Source: Garcia nutans (Eukaryota > Streptophyta > Magnoliopsida > Malpighiales > Euphorbiaceae). From it: DNA of 64,000 nucleotides. Positions within the stretch are counted from its first letter, which is position 1. Each line of letters opens with the position of its first letter. The translations under genes were made by a program, and so were the position numbers. This document shows positions 34,501 to 45,772 of this stretch, piece after piece. Below the pieces are notes generated by a model. It worked only from the letters and a program-made list of their open reading frames with translations. It did not search any database and was not told the DNA's origin. The stretch spans positions 1 to 64,000 of the forward strand of contig CANTUV010000002.1 in the NCBI GenBank assembly GCA_947685225.1, given 5' to 3'.

Positions 34501-36275
34501 CTACGCATGACTTAGAGCTAGCAGCGATTGTTTTGGCTTTCAAGACGTGGAGGCACTACTTATATGGAGAAAAGTGTTACATTTATACTGATCATCAAAG
34601 CCTGAAGTATCTGCCCACGCAAAAAGATTTAAACCTGTGACAGCGAAAATGGATGCAATGGTTAGCCAATTACGACTATAAGATTAATTATCACCCGGGC
34701 AAAGCGAATGTCGTAGCAGATGCACTTAGTAGGAAGTCAATGCAAGCGCTAAGTGCTATGAGGGTAACGTTAAAACCCACAGAAGATGGAGCTATCTTTG
34801 CAGAAATGCACGTGCGACCTAACTTACATCAACAAATACGTGAGGCTCAGAAGGAAGATGAACAAGTGAAGAAGTGGAGTCAACAGGCATAGGAGAACTC
34901 TTCAGGAGACTATCAAATTCATCCTGATGGTATTCTCTACTACAAGAAGAGAATGGTGGTACCTAAGTCTAAGGAGCTGAAGAAACAGATTTTGCAAGAA
35001 GCTCATAACAGTCCTTATACAATGCATCTGGGAGTAACGAAAATGTATCGAGACATGAAGGAGTATTATTGGTGGCCAGGAATGAAAAGAGATATCGTTG
35101 ATCACGTAACGAAGTGTCTAACCTGTCAGCAAGTGAAGGTGGAACATCAACTACCCTCAGGGCTACTACAACCTATTACGATTCCAACCTGGAAATGGGA
35201 TCGTATTACTATGGATTTTGTCACAGGATTGCCTATAACAAGAAACAAACATGACGCAATTTGGGTAATCGTAGACCGGCTTACTAAGTCCGCTCATTTC
35301 ATACCAGTACGTGTGGATTACTCACTAGACAAGTTGGCAGACTTGTATATCAAAGAGATTATACGTCTCCACGGAGTTCCAACTTCGATCATATCCGATC
35401 GAGATCCATGTTTTACGTCAAATTTTTGGCAGAAGTTACAAATAGCTCTTGGAACTCGAACTTACCACAGCGCAGCATTCCATCCCCAAACAGACGGACA
35501 GTCGAAAAGAGTGATTCAAGTTTTGGAAGATATGCTGAGGGCGTGCGTTTTAGAATTTAAAGGTAGCTGGGACAAACACCTAAGCTTAATGGAATTCGCG
35601 TACAACAACAGTTATCAATCCAGCATACAAATGGCACCTTACGAAGCACTGTACGGTCGGAAATGTAGAACTCCAGTTTGTTGGATAGAATTGAGTGAGA
35701 AAAAGATGTTGGGGCCAAACATAGTTAAGGAAACTGAAGAGAAGGTAGAAATCATTCGAGACAGATTAAAAGCAGCGGCGGACAGGCAAAAATCATACGC
35801 GGATCTAAAAAGGAAAGACATACAGTTTGAAGTAGGCGATAGAGTATTCCTCAAAGTCTCTCCTTGGAGGAAAGTGTTACGATTTAAACAAAAAGGCAAG
35901 CTAAGCCCTAGATTCATCGGACCATATGAAATTATTAAACGGGTAGGTCCGGTAGCTTACCAGTTGGCGTTACCACCCGAATTAAGTAAAATACATGATG
36001 TTTTCCATGTTTCGATGCTAAGGAGGTATCGTTCAGACCCAACCAACGTCATACAAGTTCAAGACATTGAGATTCAGCCTGAACTGACATATGAGGAAGA
36101 GCCGGTAGAAATCCTAGCACGAGAAATCAAAGAGTTGCGAAATAAGAAGATTCCATTGGTCAAAGTGCTTTGGAGAAATCACAAAGTAGAAGAAGCTACA
36201 TGGGAACGCGAAGAAATTATGAGGAAGCAGTACCCATATTTGTTTTCACTTGATGAGCTTCGAGACGAAGCTTAA
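31591..36275 (+). pseudogene. TE4 Gag-Pol polyprotein (degenerate)
   Basis: Starts MSQAAQRDIGEEV. Gag is interrupted by in-frame stops at about 31933, 32140, 32236, 32347 and 32420. The zinc knuckle CYICGSLDHLMREC is near 32677-32720, and a frameshift near 32800 moves to the frame of protease (LIDPGSSHSYI, near 32950), RT, RNase H and integrase. Further stops occur at about 34638 and 34890. The RT motif is FIDN instead of FIDD (near 33966) and the integrase glutamate in TDGQSER is lysine (near 35505), so both enzymes should be dead. The C-terminal chromodomain-like tail (EIKELRNKKIPLVKVLWRNH...YPYLF) that TE3 lost is intact here. All seven stops fit C-to-T or G-to-A changes of CGA, CAG or TGG. 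Confidence 0.93.
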
Positions 36276-36280
36276 ATTAA

Positions 36281-36292
36281 CGAGGAAGGAAC
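36281..36292 (+). promoter_or_regulatory. TE4 polypurine tract
   Basis: CGAGGAAGGAAC immediately before the 3' LTR start TGTAACATCC. Confidence 0.7.
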
Positions 36293-36551
36293 TGTAACAT
36301 CCGCCTATCTTATTTATCCAGTGTAGTCACGTGCACAGTGAGAGAAGGGGAAAGGAGAAGATAATTCCTGACAACGGCCCCAGATAAGGCTATAGAACCA
36401 CTGGGACCTACTTAAAGAAAAATGCAAAGTGTTAGGGAGGTGATTGTAATTTCAAAAAGTTTTGGGGAGGTGACTGTAATTTTTAAAAGTTTTGGGGAGG
36501 TAAATGTAATTTCCAAAAGTCATACCGGATGTTCTTAATAGTGCACATAAC
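36293..36551 (+). repeat. TE4 3' LTR, first part (split by TE5)
   Basis: Matches 27600-27848 of the 5' LTR with a ten-base extra segment (AAGGCTATAG region). It ends in the TE5 target duplication ATAAC (36547-36551). Confidence 0.92.
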
Positions 36552-36959
36552 TGTGAACCTCGGATTCCGCCCGAAAAGGATTCGGGCGAACGTTCACTTG
36601 TTGTCGGGAGTCGCCACTCAGTTTATTTTGTTCGAAGGGAAAAACTAAGAAAACCCTTGTTTGACTCCAATAATGCATCCAATGTAAAGGCTTCTAGTCT
36701 GCGAACCCAAGGAGGATTCGGGGACTATGTCATGCATTTGACTAACTTGACAATAAAAAGAAGTAAATATAAAAGGGATGAAGAAAAGAAAAAGGACTGA
36801 TTGTTGGTAAGTTGTGGACTTGCTATTTGGGGTGAATCCCAAATATGCCTACATACTCCCGTTTGAATGGGAGATCAAAGCCCATGTAGTTCGGAAAAGC
36901 CTATTTAAAGGCGATGAAAATTATGCTTCATGCATGTGTGTGTATGCTTCGTGCATTTG

Positions 36960-37325
36960 TCGGGCTTTCTGCCAAATTGGTGAGATTTAGCACTTAGTGC
37001 TAAATGGTGAAATTTAGGTACTTTGTACCAAAAAGATGCAAATTTTAGGCCTTTGGCCTGCATTGTCGGGCTTTTTGCCAAATTTGTGAGATTTAGCACT
37101 TAGTGCTAAATGGTGAAATTTAGGTACTTTGTACCAAAAGAGTGCAATATGGCTTCATGCCAAAAGATTGATTGATTGTGAAATTTAGGTACTTCGTACC
37201 AAAGCGAGACAATTTAGGCTTCGTGCCAAAAGGTTGATTTTAACTGTGAAATTTAGGTACTTTGTACCAAAAGGATGCGATTTAGGCTCCGTGCCAAAAA
37301 GATTGATTGATTCACGGCTTAATGT
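36960..37325. repeat. Array of mini-hairpins in the TE5 LTR
   Basis: More than ten short inverted repeats in succession, most with a three to five base T-rich loop: GCAC-TTA-GTGC, GGTAC-TTT-GTACC, AGGCC-TTT-GGCCT, GGTAC-TTC-GTACC, TGGC-TTCA-TGCCA, GGC-TTCGT-GCC and others. They are separated by A/T-rich spacers such as AAATTTA. Stem sequences differ but the plan repeats. The second copy is at about 55570-55935. Confidence 0.8.
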
Positions 37326-37599
37326 CGAAATGTGGATTGATTTGTCCATTAGGCCATTAGACCTAAAAGGATTAGGTCTTTGACCGAAAGAAATTAAGAA
37401 GAAGATGAAATGCTTAAATTGACAAATGATGAATTAGGATATTACCTTGCTTAGGATTTTTCCACTTCGAAGTTCCAGATCTCGTTTTCTTGGATCTTGG
37501 ATTATGATTCTTGATTACAGATTAAATTCATCAGCATGAGGCCCGGAGTCTCCAAAAGCCAACCCCCTTTTTCTGAACACCTGAAGGCAATTTATAGGC

Positions 37600-37795
37600 A
37601 AAATCGGGCTGTACGGCGGCCGCGGCCGGGCCGCCGTGGATGTGACAAGCCGAAAAGACGGAAGAAGCCGAAAGTTTTGGCGGCTCGGCCGCCGATTTTG
37701 GCGACTGAGCCGCCGGGGTCACGGTGGCTGGGCCGCCGGTTTTGGCGGCTGAGCCGCCGGGGTCACGGTGGCTGGGCCGCCGGTTTTCGCTCAAA
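37600..37795. repeat. GC-rich minisatellite in the TE5 LTR
   Basis: Repeats of about 47 bp built from GCCGCCGG, TTTTGGCGGCTGAG and GTCACGGTGGCTGG. The equivalent stretch in the other LTR (56205-56320) has fewer units, which explains most of the LTR length difference. Confidence 0.75.
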
Positions 37796-37987
37796 CTGAT
37801 TTTTCTGGAGCTAGAGACCTCCAAAAATTATTCTGGGACCATATCCGTGATCCTCACGTCGTCCCGGACATTTCAAGTACCATATCGATATATTTCTGGT
37901 GAACTTTACCGCCGACCTTCGGTCCGGCTCGGTTGTCCGCAGTCTGAGAAAATTGGCTTCCCGAGCCTCAAAATTCGAGTGTTCACA

Positions 37988-39281
37988 ATTGCCCCCCATT
38001 GGGGTCCATAAAAATGATTTATGGGGCCCAGTGGTCGTTTGAAGAGCGAATTTTGAGCGAGGGGTAAAAGATACGCCTTTTGGCACTTCTGGATTGCTTG
38101 CAACACTTCTGATTGCATTCTGATCGCATTCTGACTTTTCTGTACCTGCACTTTCATTTAGCACAAACAGTACATATGTATGCATGATGTCACCTTTTAT
38201 TTTCATAAAGGCATTTATTTGCTTCTTTGCACCCATTGTATGCACAACTGGACCAAGAGCCTTCAAAAGATGGAAATGATCAATATGGGTAGATATGGGT
38301 TGCTTTCTGTCACCATTCTTAGGTGGATATTGATGGATTGGGATTTTATTTATTTCCAGTAAAGAACTTAGAAATAAATTCTAGGAATCTTTCCTTTACA
38401 TGTACTTGAAATAGCTCTAGTAATGAACCAGAAGTAATACCAGGGTTTGCTGTGTTCTGCTATAAGTAATTATTTCTAGTAAAGAACTTAGAAATAATCC
38501 TATAGGAAGTCAATCCGGCTAGGGAAGGAACTCGAATTTTTCTGAAGTTGCCCCCAAATTATTCCAAAAAATGAAGTTGCTGAATTTTGGCCAATTGAGA
38601 AGCCAAGGAGACGTGCATTGCTGCAGGGGCTGGAGGGTGAGGATGTGGTTCCTCTTAACGAGGAGAAGACAGATGCTGTAGAGAGTTCCGGAGCTAAGGA
38701 AGATACCGAAGACTCTGTCCCACGTAGGAGGCGTAGGATTTAGATCCCAGGGTGACTCCATTGTCTCTCTTTTTTTTTTCTTTTCTTTTTGGGTTGTCTT
38801 TTTACCTTTTTGGTTTTTCTTTCTTTTTGACATTTTGGAGTTATGACTTGACTCTTTTTTTTTTAACGTTTTGGACTTGTGGTTTGACTCTTTTTGATTG
38901 GTTTTTGGTACTTTATGAAAGGAATGACTTTTTTTTTTTGAATGAATGACTCCCTTGGGAATGAATGACTATTCTTGGCATGACTCTTTCCTTTGCTTTC
39001 CAAGCATTATCTACTTTATTTACTTGCTCTAATTTTTGCCTAAGTTGTCCTTTCGGATTTTTAACTTAGCGAGCTCTTACCCATTCTTGTCTAAGCCGCC
39101 CTTTGCGGGTTTTCGGCTTAGCGGGATTTTTTTGTTTGTTTTGTTTTTTTTTTATGTTGGCACAAGAAAAAAGAATCAATGATTTTATTAAAATTTAGAC
39201 CGTGCTCAAGGAGAGCTGCCTACATATCTCGAATTAATTTGCGAGAATCAGGTCTAATGTAGTTCCTTTTGGAATGCATGA
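37988..39281 (-). other. TE5 3' untranslated region with polypurine tract and structured repeats
   Basis: The minus-strand polypurine tract (CCCCAATGGGGGGCAAT) is at 37988-38004. No sense gene. A plus-strand frame of 65 codons (38546-38743) ends in RRRRRI. Two nested stem-loops lie at 39041-39069 (CTAAGTT / AACTTAG) and 39091-39121 (CTAAGCCG / CGGCTTAG). Confidence 0.7.
38546..38743 (+). pseudogene. Possible antisense ORF remnant of TE5
   Basis: The plus strand, antisense to TE5 pol, keeps an open frame containing PIEKPRRRALLQGLEGED and a highly basic end (PRRRRRI, then TAG). No ATG start is visible. Tat-lineage elements are known to carry extra antisense ORFs between pol and the 3' LTR, so this could be the end of one. 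Identity and coding status are uncertain. Confidence 0.35.
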
Positions 39282-42200
39282 TCATACATAATATTTCTTC
39301 AGTTGATCCAGATTGCATGGGTTTGTGAACTCCAGACCATCCAAATCAGACAAGATGATGGCTCCGCCAGAAAGTATTTTCTTTAAAATGTAGGGTCCCG
39401 CCCAATGAGGATGGAACTTCCCACGAGGATCTGTAACAGGTGTTCTGATCTCTTTCAGGACCAAACAACCTTCTTCCAACTTTCGATCTTTGACCTTTTT
39501 GTTGAAATGTCTGGCCATTCACCTCTAATATCCTTGAATCTGATGTAGAGCTTGAAGTCTTTTCTCATCCAAACCCAACAACTGATGATGATAACTGTTG
39601 ATCCATTCAGCTTCATTTATCTGACTTTCTTGAATTATTCTCGCCGATTGAACTTCCAATTCAATGGGGAGTACTGCTTCCATTCCATATACTAGTGAAT
39701 ATGGGGTTGCCCCAGTAGGAGTTCTAATTGATGTTCTGTATCCCCACAAGGCCAATGGTAACTTCTCATGCCAACGCCTATGCTCCTTGATCATTTTTTG
39801 TATGATCACCTTTATAGACTTATTTGCTGCTTCTACAGCTCCATTTGTTTGAGGTCTATAAGGAGAGGACTTATGGTGCTGGACATTCTTATCCTTCAAG
39901 AGCTTAGCAAATTCTGCTTGGAAATGAGTTCCATTATCAGTGATAATCTCAAATGGTGTTCCGTACCGACAAAGGATGTTGGTTCGGACAAACTGCGCGG
40001 CCTTTTTGGCATCTAATTCTGCATAGGAAGCTGCTTCAACCCACTTTGTGAAGTAATCCACTGCTACCAAGATAAACTGATGTCCATTCGAGGCTTTTGG
40101 ATGTATTTTTCCAATTATATCAATTCCCCAAGTAGCGAAGGGCCATGGAGAAGTGATTGTATTCAGGGCAACGGGAGGTTGCTTCTGCAGCTTAGCAAAT
40201 ATCTGACACTGATGGCATTCTTGCACAAATGATACACAGTCTGTATTCATGGTGGACCAGTAATATCCTAGATTGGCTATTTTCCGAGCCAAGGCGATCC
40301 CATACATATGCGGTCCTGATTCGACCCCATGTACCATTTCCATTATCCGCTTAGCCTCTGCTTCATTTACACACCTTAGGTGCATTCCATTCCAACTTCT
40401 TTTGTAGAGGATATCTCCATTAAGAATGTAACCTGTGGCAAGCTGCCTTATTACCCTCTGATCAACCTTTGATGATCCCTCCGGATAATTTCCATCCTTG
40501 AGATAGGTCTTGATATCCCAAAACCATGGTTTACCATCAGCCAAGTGCATTACATGGGCGGGTTGCTTTTGAAGCTGAACTTTCAATGGACGAATGACTT
40601 TCCCCTCCCTGATATTGATCATGGAAGCTAAAGTAGCCAAGGCATCAGCAAACTGATTCTTTGCTCTTGGGAGATATTCGAAGGACATATCATTGAACTG
40701 TTGTGCCACATGATCAAGGCGTTGTAGGTAAGGAACCAAACGCTCTTCTCTTATCTTCCATTTCCTTAAAGCTTGTGATACTATTAAAATAGAATCACCA
40801 TAGACCTTTAGGTCCTTAATCCCCAATTTTAGGGCGGCTTCAAGCCCATTAATGCAAGCTTCATATTCTGCTTCGTTGTTTGTGCAGCTAAAGTCAAGTT
40901 TAACTGCGAATGGAATGTATTCTCCACAAGGAGTTTTGAACACAATTCCAATTCCGTTTCCATGATAATTGGATGCTCCATCAAAATACATCTCCCAAAC
41001 ACTTCTTTCCACATTCAAGAGGTCTTCGTCGGGGAAATCCATTTCTCGCATCTCGTCTTTTATAGGTAATTCTGCTAATTGGTCAGCTATTGCCCCGCCT
41101 TTCACAGCTTTCCTTTGAACAAATTTCAAGTTAAAGGCTGCCAATGTTGACACCCACTTAGCCATTTTGCTGTCCAAAACAGGCCTCTCCATAAGGAATT
41201 TCAAGGGACTCTGTTCTGCAATGACATAAGTAGTGTAAGAAGACAAGTAGTGTTGTAACTTCGTGCAAGCCCAATACAATGCTAAACACAACTTCTCAAT
41301 CCTGTTATACTTTAACTCATAGTCTAGCATCCTTTTGCTGAGGTAGTAAATTGCATTTTCCACCTTTGTATCTTCAGCCTCTTGAGCTAGCATTGCCCCC
41401 ATGGCTTCATCTGTTACCGACAAATACAAGAGCAGAGGTTTTCCCATTCTGGGAGGTTGTAGAATTGGCGGACTTAACAAGTATTCTTTGATCTTGTCGA
41501 AGGCCTTTTGGAAGTCTTCATTCCATTCTTGTGAAGCATCTTTCCTTAGTAGCTTAAATATTGGACCACAAGTCTCTGCCAATTGCGATATGAATCGACT
41601 GATATACTGTAATCTACCTAGCAAGCCTCGAATCTCTTTTTCTGTTCTTGGCGGAGGCATTTTCAGAATAGCCTTCGACTTTGCTGGATCAACTTCTATT
41701 CCCTTCTTGCTGACCAAATATCCCAAAAATAAGCCTGATGTTGCACCAAAGAGGCACTTTGCAGGATTAAGCTTCAAATTGTACTTGCGAAGTCTAAGGA
41801 AGAACTTCTCAAGTGCTTCAACGTGTTCTTCTGGAGATTTTGACTTAACAATCATATCATCAACATACACCTCTACTTCTTTGTGAATCATGTCATGAAA
41901 GACTATTGTCGCCATCCTTTGGTAGGTAGCCCCTGCATTTATCAACCCAAAAGGCATAACCCTGTAGCAGAAAGTGCCCCATTCTGTGATGAAAGCTGTC
42001 TTTTCTTTGTCTGGTGGGTGAACTAGGATCTGATTGTACCCAACCGCGAGGTCAGTCATGGAAACGATCACATGCCTAGCCATCTTGTCTATCAGCAAAT
42101 CGATGTGTGGTAGTGGAAAATCGTCCTTGGGACAGACCTTATTCAAATCTCTGTAGTCAACACACATCCTGACCTTTCCGTCTTTCTTCGGGACTGGCAC

Positions 42201-42608
42201 AATGTTTGCTAACCAGGAAGGATAGGCAATTGGTTCTATGAACCTATTATCCAGTTGCTTGGCAACCTCCTCTTTAATCTTCAAAGACCATTCTGGCTTC
42301 ATTCTGCTCAATTTTTGCTTAACCGGCTTTGCATCGGGGTATAGCGGAATCTTGTGAACTGCTATGGCTGGGTCTATTCCCGTGACATCACTTGTCTTCC
42401 ACATGAAGCAGTTGGCATACTTTCTGATGCACTCAAGAACCTGTTCCTTATTCACACAATCACATGCAATGTATGTATGGTCATTTTCTTTGCCAATTAT
42501 TATCTTTTCATTTATTTCATTTATATCATTTTTCCTAGATAATACTTGGAAAGCAAAAGACACAGGGTAACCAAGAATTTGAAGAGTTTCATTGATAATG
42601 GTGGAGTC
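39282..42608 (-). pseudogene. TE5 pol: RT, RNase H, second RNase H, integrase
   Basis: One long frame runs from the TE6 insertion point at 42608 to 39525; upstream bases of that frame belong to TE6. In order: the pre-RT region, RT (KKDGKVRMCVDYRDLN, YVDDMIVKS near 41870), a first RNase H (near 41400; the first aspartate position reads YLSVTD), a second archaeal-type RNase H starting MYFDGASNYHGNG near 40990, an integrase zinc finger ending CHQC near 40205, then DDE residues in WGIDIIG, ITDNGTHF and NGAVEAANK. Two in-frame stops at 39519-39527 (CAG-to-TAG and CGA-to-TGA type) separate the last 78 codons (39282-39518). RT and integrase motifs look intact. Confidence 0.92.
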
Positions 42609-42962
42609 TGTAACACCCCGATACCCCATATAAATACTGTACATATACCAGGTACACATACAATATGTATATAGAGTATAAGAATGTCACTTTTCATCAC
42701 CATTATAACTCTTTACTTTAATTTTTAAAACCATAATACATTTAAATCATATGAAAGTATTTACAAAATGGTTATTCTTATCATGGTAATACATAAATAT
42801 AAGTTACATTGTTTCTTCCAAAGATTCATTTATACAAATGAATACATTCTTATGAAAATACAGTATAATTACATGCATGCACCACCATCTAGTTGGTCTC
42901 GAACTATACTTGTCCTCGTTGTGACATAGTAGCTTATCTCCAGCTTCATCACCTATATACCT

Positions 42963-43000
42963 GCGCGATTAAGATAACCGCGCTAAGCTCGAAAGCTTAG
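42963..43000 (-). other. Two-hairpin module in the TE6 LTR (second copy at 49721-49758)
   Basis: On the plus strand GCGCGATT (42963-42970) faces AACCGCGC (42976-42983), and CTAAGCT (42983-42989) pairs with AGCTTAG (42994-43000). The A/C mismatch of the first arm becomes a G-U pair in the sense (minus-strand) RNA. Sense order is the CTAAGCT hairpin, the GCGCGGTT hairpin, then CAG/GTATATAGG. Confidence 0.75.
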
Positions 43001-43914
43001 TAGTACAAGTAACCATTAAAATATACAATATAAAGGAAACATACCTCATATGTTTAGTCTCATGTTTTAACATTTTCTTACTCTGTTTTCCCCTTTTTCA
43101 ATGCATTCTTCATATAATCCTATTAACCTTATAGAGGATATACATATACACATATAACATAACCATCAAACATAATTCAATAAATTGATAGAACCTTCAT
43201 ATTATGATACTTACCAATTTCACCTCATACATATCATATATATCATTTTATACTTTATAATCGCATATTGCATATAACTTCACAAACCATATCTCCTTTC
43301 AATAATTCATGTATGTTATATAATCATATCACTAACCACAATTCATCATTCACAACTCACATTTCCAACAAAGGCAACATAGATCCCATTACTCATTTAT
43401 TTCAACTTGTATATACATCACATTAACAACAAAGACAGACTCGGGCCCAAAAGACACTAATATGTCATTCAAAGTTCAGAGTTAATGCTTTGGTTTTGTT
43501 ATCACATTTATCAATATCATATACCCAACTAGGCTTCAAGGATTAAGTTCAACCAAGCTTCAAGGGGAGCAAAGCATGCTAAGCTTCTACCCAACTTGGC
43601 TTCAAGAACTAACCCAACCTAGCTTCAAGGGTGGTAACATCTCAATTAGGCTTCAAGGATTCAATCCAACCTAACTTCAAGAGATTGTTACACTTATTAG
43701 GCATGCCACCAACAACAAAACTCTGAAAATGAATAACACATTAGCCACACAATTCATTTATTATTTCATTATCAATTTCATTCTCATTCTCATCATCATT
43801 TACATCATCATAGCCAACCACAATGGCATCATTTAGGCAAAACATGCCTCATTTATCTCATTCTCAATATCATAGCCAACCACAATGGCTTTATACATCA
43901 TCACCTCTCAATTT

Positions 43915-44118
43915 ACATTTCATATTCCATCACAATATCACATTTCATAGTTCACCACAATATTACATTATCACATTTCATAGTTCATCACAATATCACA
44001 TTATCACATTTCATAGTTCACCACAATATCACATTATCACATTTCATAGTTCATCACAATATCACATTATCACATTTCATAGTTCATCACAATATCACAT
44101 TATCACATTTCATAGTTC
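43915..44118. repeat. 33-bp AT-rich tandem array in the TE6 LTR
   Basis: About six copies of a unit like CACATTTCATAGTTCATCAC followed by AATATCACATTAT. The second LTR has the same array at about 50673-50878. The unit is a multiple of three, which creates a long spurious frame. Confidence 0.85.
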
Positions 44119-44543
44119 ATCTTTGATATTTATATACATAATCATTCATTACTCAAGTATGCACAATCAATTGCATTACCATATAAATTGGAATACACAT
44201 CATACAAATCATATCCTCACATCTTTCACATTTCATAACATATATATATTGAATGCCTTCACATCTTATATGTATTAATGTATTATCATATCTCTTATCT
44301 TTTCATTGCATATACAATATTAATATTTATTTTAACAATATACTTATATGCAATCCAATAGGGTTTTGTACTTACCTCTAAAGAACTCACTCCCATATAA
44401 CTTCTCTTCCATAGATCTTTCAATACTTGGATTAGGGGCAATTCCATCTCTTAAAACCTAATCCAAAAGTAATCATACACACTCACTTAGAAATACACAT
44501 GAGATAATACAAATAAGAATCAATTAGGGCAAACTCAACACAT

Positions 44544-44857
44544 GACACGCTCATCAACACGGGCGTGTTCCTGATCGTGCCCTAACTCCACAACACAGAA
44601 ACATTGACACGCTCATAACCACGGGCGTGTCACTGGGCGTGTAATACATTCTGTATCTCAAAAACATCAATTCTCCAAACTCACAGTAGCTATGACACGC
44701 TCAATAACACGGGCGTGTTACTGGTCGTGTCAATTCTACTGCCACACAGAACTTATGACACGCTCAATAACATGGGCGTGTCACTGCTCGTGCTACCAAT
44801 TCCAGAAAACAGAACCAACGACACGCCTAACAAACTGGCCGTGTCTCTGGGCGTGTC
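44544..44857. repeat. Five dispersed GACACGC...GCGTGTC units in the TE6 LTR
   Basis: Units start at 44544, 44606, 44694, 44757 and 44820. Each has GACACGC, an A/C-rich loop of about 12 bases, GCGTGTC or a close variant, then a second CGTG. Arms pair to give a 6-7 bp stem. The second LTR copy starts at 51302. Confidence 0.8.
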
Positions 44858-45319
44858 CGACTAAAAACCCAGATTCCGGTCAACACACAACAACATCCAA
44901 CAATACCCATCTTTTTATCATTACTCACTTCAAACAATCTTCATCAAACACACCCAAAAACCATAACAAACTTACCAAAACATCAACAACACTCAAAACA
45001 CACACCAATCATCATTATAAACATCATTCATATATCAATTTATCAAATCCCCAAATTTCATTAAACTCAACCCTTATTCAACAATTCATCATCATCTTCA
45101 CAAATAATCATATTATCATCATCCAATTACCAAATCAACACATATATATACTTAAATCTTTCAATATCATCATCATCACACATCAACCATACCAAACCCA
45201 ACTCAAACAATGAAAATCAATTTAAAGAAATAAATACTTACTTGAATCCTTTATCAAATCTTCATCTCTATCATCAAATCTCTTGAATTCCTTAAGAAAT
45301 TTGGTAAGAAAATCACATC

Positions 45320-45355
<36 letters not shown>

Positions 45356-45434
45356 GGCCAAGAAGAACGAAGAAGACGAAGAAGGAGTAGAAGGAAGAAG
45401 AAGTTTCTACTTCTTTCCTTTGTCCTTATCCATA

Positions 45435-45474
<40 letters not shown>

Positions 45475-45772
45475 CAATAACAATAACAATAGTAATAATA
45501 ATAATAATACTTTAAATCTCCACCACATATTCTTTCTTTGATTTTCTTCTTCTCTTTTCTTTTTGTCTTTATTATTATTATTATTATTTAGTTATACAAA
45601 TATATATACAACTCACTTATCCTTCACCATTATATATATCCCATGTATATGTGATGTATAAGTATATGTCTTACATATATTATCCTTATATTTCACATAT
45701 ACACATATACATTAAATCCAAATACAACAACAATAACTCCAAAACTCTTAGGGTCTATTCCGGGATATTACA

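Larger units (their letters stand above)
36552..37987 (-). repeat. TE5 3' LTR
   Basis: Contains an array of short hairpins (36960-37325) and a GC-rich block (37600-37790) of repeated GGCCGCCGG and GTCACGGTGGCTGG units. It matches 55164-56517, which has fewer GC-block units and lacks one short segment near 37375. Confidence 0.92.
42609..45772 (-). repeat. TE6 3' LTR
   Basis: Plus-strand start TGTAACACCCCGATACC and end GGGATATTACA. It contains the two-hairpin module (42963-43000), TTCAAGG-type repeats (43505-43690), a 33-bp repeat array (43915-44118), five GACACGC/GCGTGTC units (44544-44857), CT, TA and TAA microsatellites (45320-45510) and a splice-donor-like CAA/GTAAGT near 45241 in sense. 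Confidence 0.93.

Noticed and set aside
39525..42659. Taking the start of the long TE5 frame at 42659 as a real start
   Set aside because: The first 17 codons are TE6 LTR sequence; the TE5 part begins at the insertion point.
43915..44118. Regular repeats of about 33 bp that look like a CRISPR array
   Set aside because: Units are directly adjacent without unique spacers, lie in an LTR present twice, and the genome is a plant.
44692..45213. 173-codon frame, repeated at 51450-51971
   Set aside because: It arises from the GCGTGT units and A/T-rich DNA of the TE6 LTR; composition is dominated by Thr, Asn, His and Ile as expected for non-coding AT-rich sequence.
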